The position numbers and the translations under genes were made by a program. The notes beneath the pieces are model-generated. The model saw nothing but the letters and a program-made list of their open reading frames with translations, was not told the origin of the DNA and searched no databases. From Flaccisagitta enflata (Eukaryota; Chaetognatha; Sagittoidea; Aphragmophora), in assembly GCA_965153355.1 (NCBI GenBank), contig OZ231127.1, forward strand, positions 62,434,001-62,498,000: a stretch of DNA of 64,000 nucleotides, written 5' to 3'. The stretch's first letter is position 1. The number at the start of each line of letters is the position of its first letter. Positions 63,811-64,000 of the stretch are shown here, in pieces.

Positions 63811-64000
63811 TTCATGAGACAGGAAAAAAATCAAAACGCGATCTGGTTGAAGGACAACAAAAGCTATCACAGGGTCATTATCAAGCCCCATAGCGTTTTT
63901 GTCTTTGTAACCTGATCTTGCTTATCCAATGAGGGATTAATGGTGTTCCTTACTCCATAGCTCAGCGCTAAATGCCACACCATCGCGGTAGGGTTTTGGC

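Overview
This window is non-coding-rich DNA from a metazoan nuclear genome. Three observations support that. There are interrupted genes: isolated exons with GT/AG splice borders for a ciliary dynein intermediate chain and a SUEL-type lectin domain. There is a broken non-LTR retrotransposon. The rest is microsatellite, minisatellite and non-autonomous transposon sequence. An axonemal dynein chain together with a SUEL lectin exon suggests an animal with motile cilia, most likely an aquatic invertebrate; the sequence alone does not fix the phylum. I see no bacterial operons, rRNA, CRISPR array or functional tRNA.

Layout. 1-4260: simple repeats plus remnants of two dispersed families, called here family A and family B. 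4271-4547: probable first coding exon of a DNAI2/IC69-like dynein intermediate chain (+), between a CAA array and a GAT array. 5251-14278: two tandem copies of a multi-kb block, each later hit by different MITEs. 14279-19407: MITEs with 6-bp and TTAA target duplications, family A elements, and a compound family B cluster. 19408-23617: a 4.2-kb transposon with about 470-bp inverted arms, sitting inside a family A element. 23698-36700: MITEs, long simple repeats, a 12-bp and a 35-bp minisatellite. 36729-43447: a pseudogenised non-LTR retrotransposon of R2/Hero-like type, split by a 4.5-kb transposon with about 430-bp inverted arms (37487-42003) that carries further nested elements. 43612-46430: repeated modules in direct and inverted copies. 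47314-47489: possible last coding exon of an unidentified gene. 54554-54853: a phase 1-1 SUEL lectin exon (+). The rest to 64000 holds family A and B elements, a 1.48-kb foldback hAT-like element and a 267-base CT array.

The genes do not form a pathway; each is a single exon of a gene that extends beyond what can be recognised here. The coherent story is transposon stratigraphy. At least a dozen elements have borders defined by target-site duplications, and several are nested. Two dispersed families share an architecture of conserved ends with a base-paired hairpin around an interchangeable minisatellite core. Coordinates of exons and of TSD-bounded elements were read base by base; edges of minisatellites and of family A/B copies are approximate.
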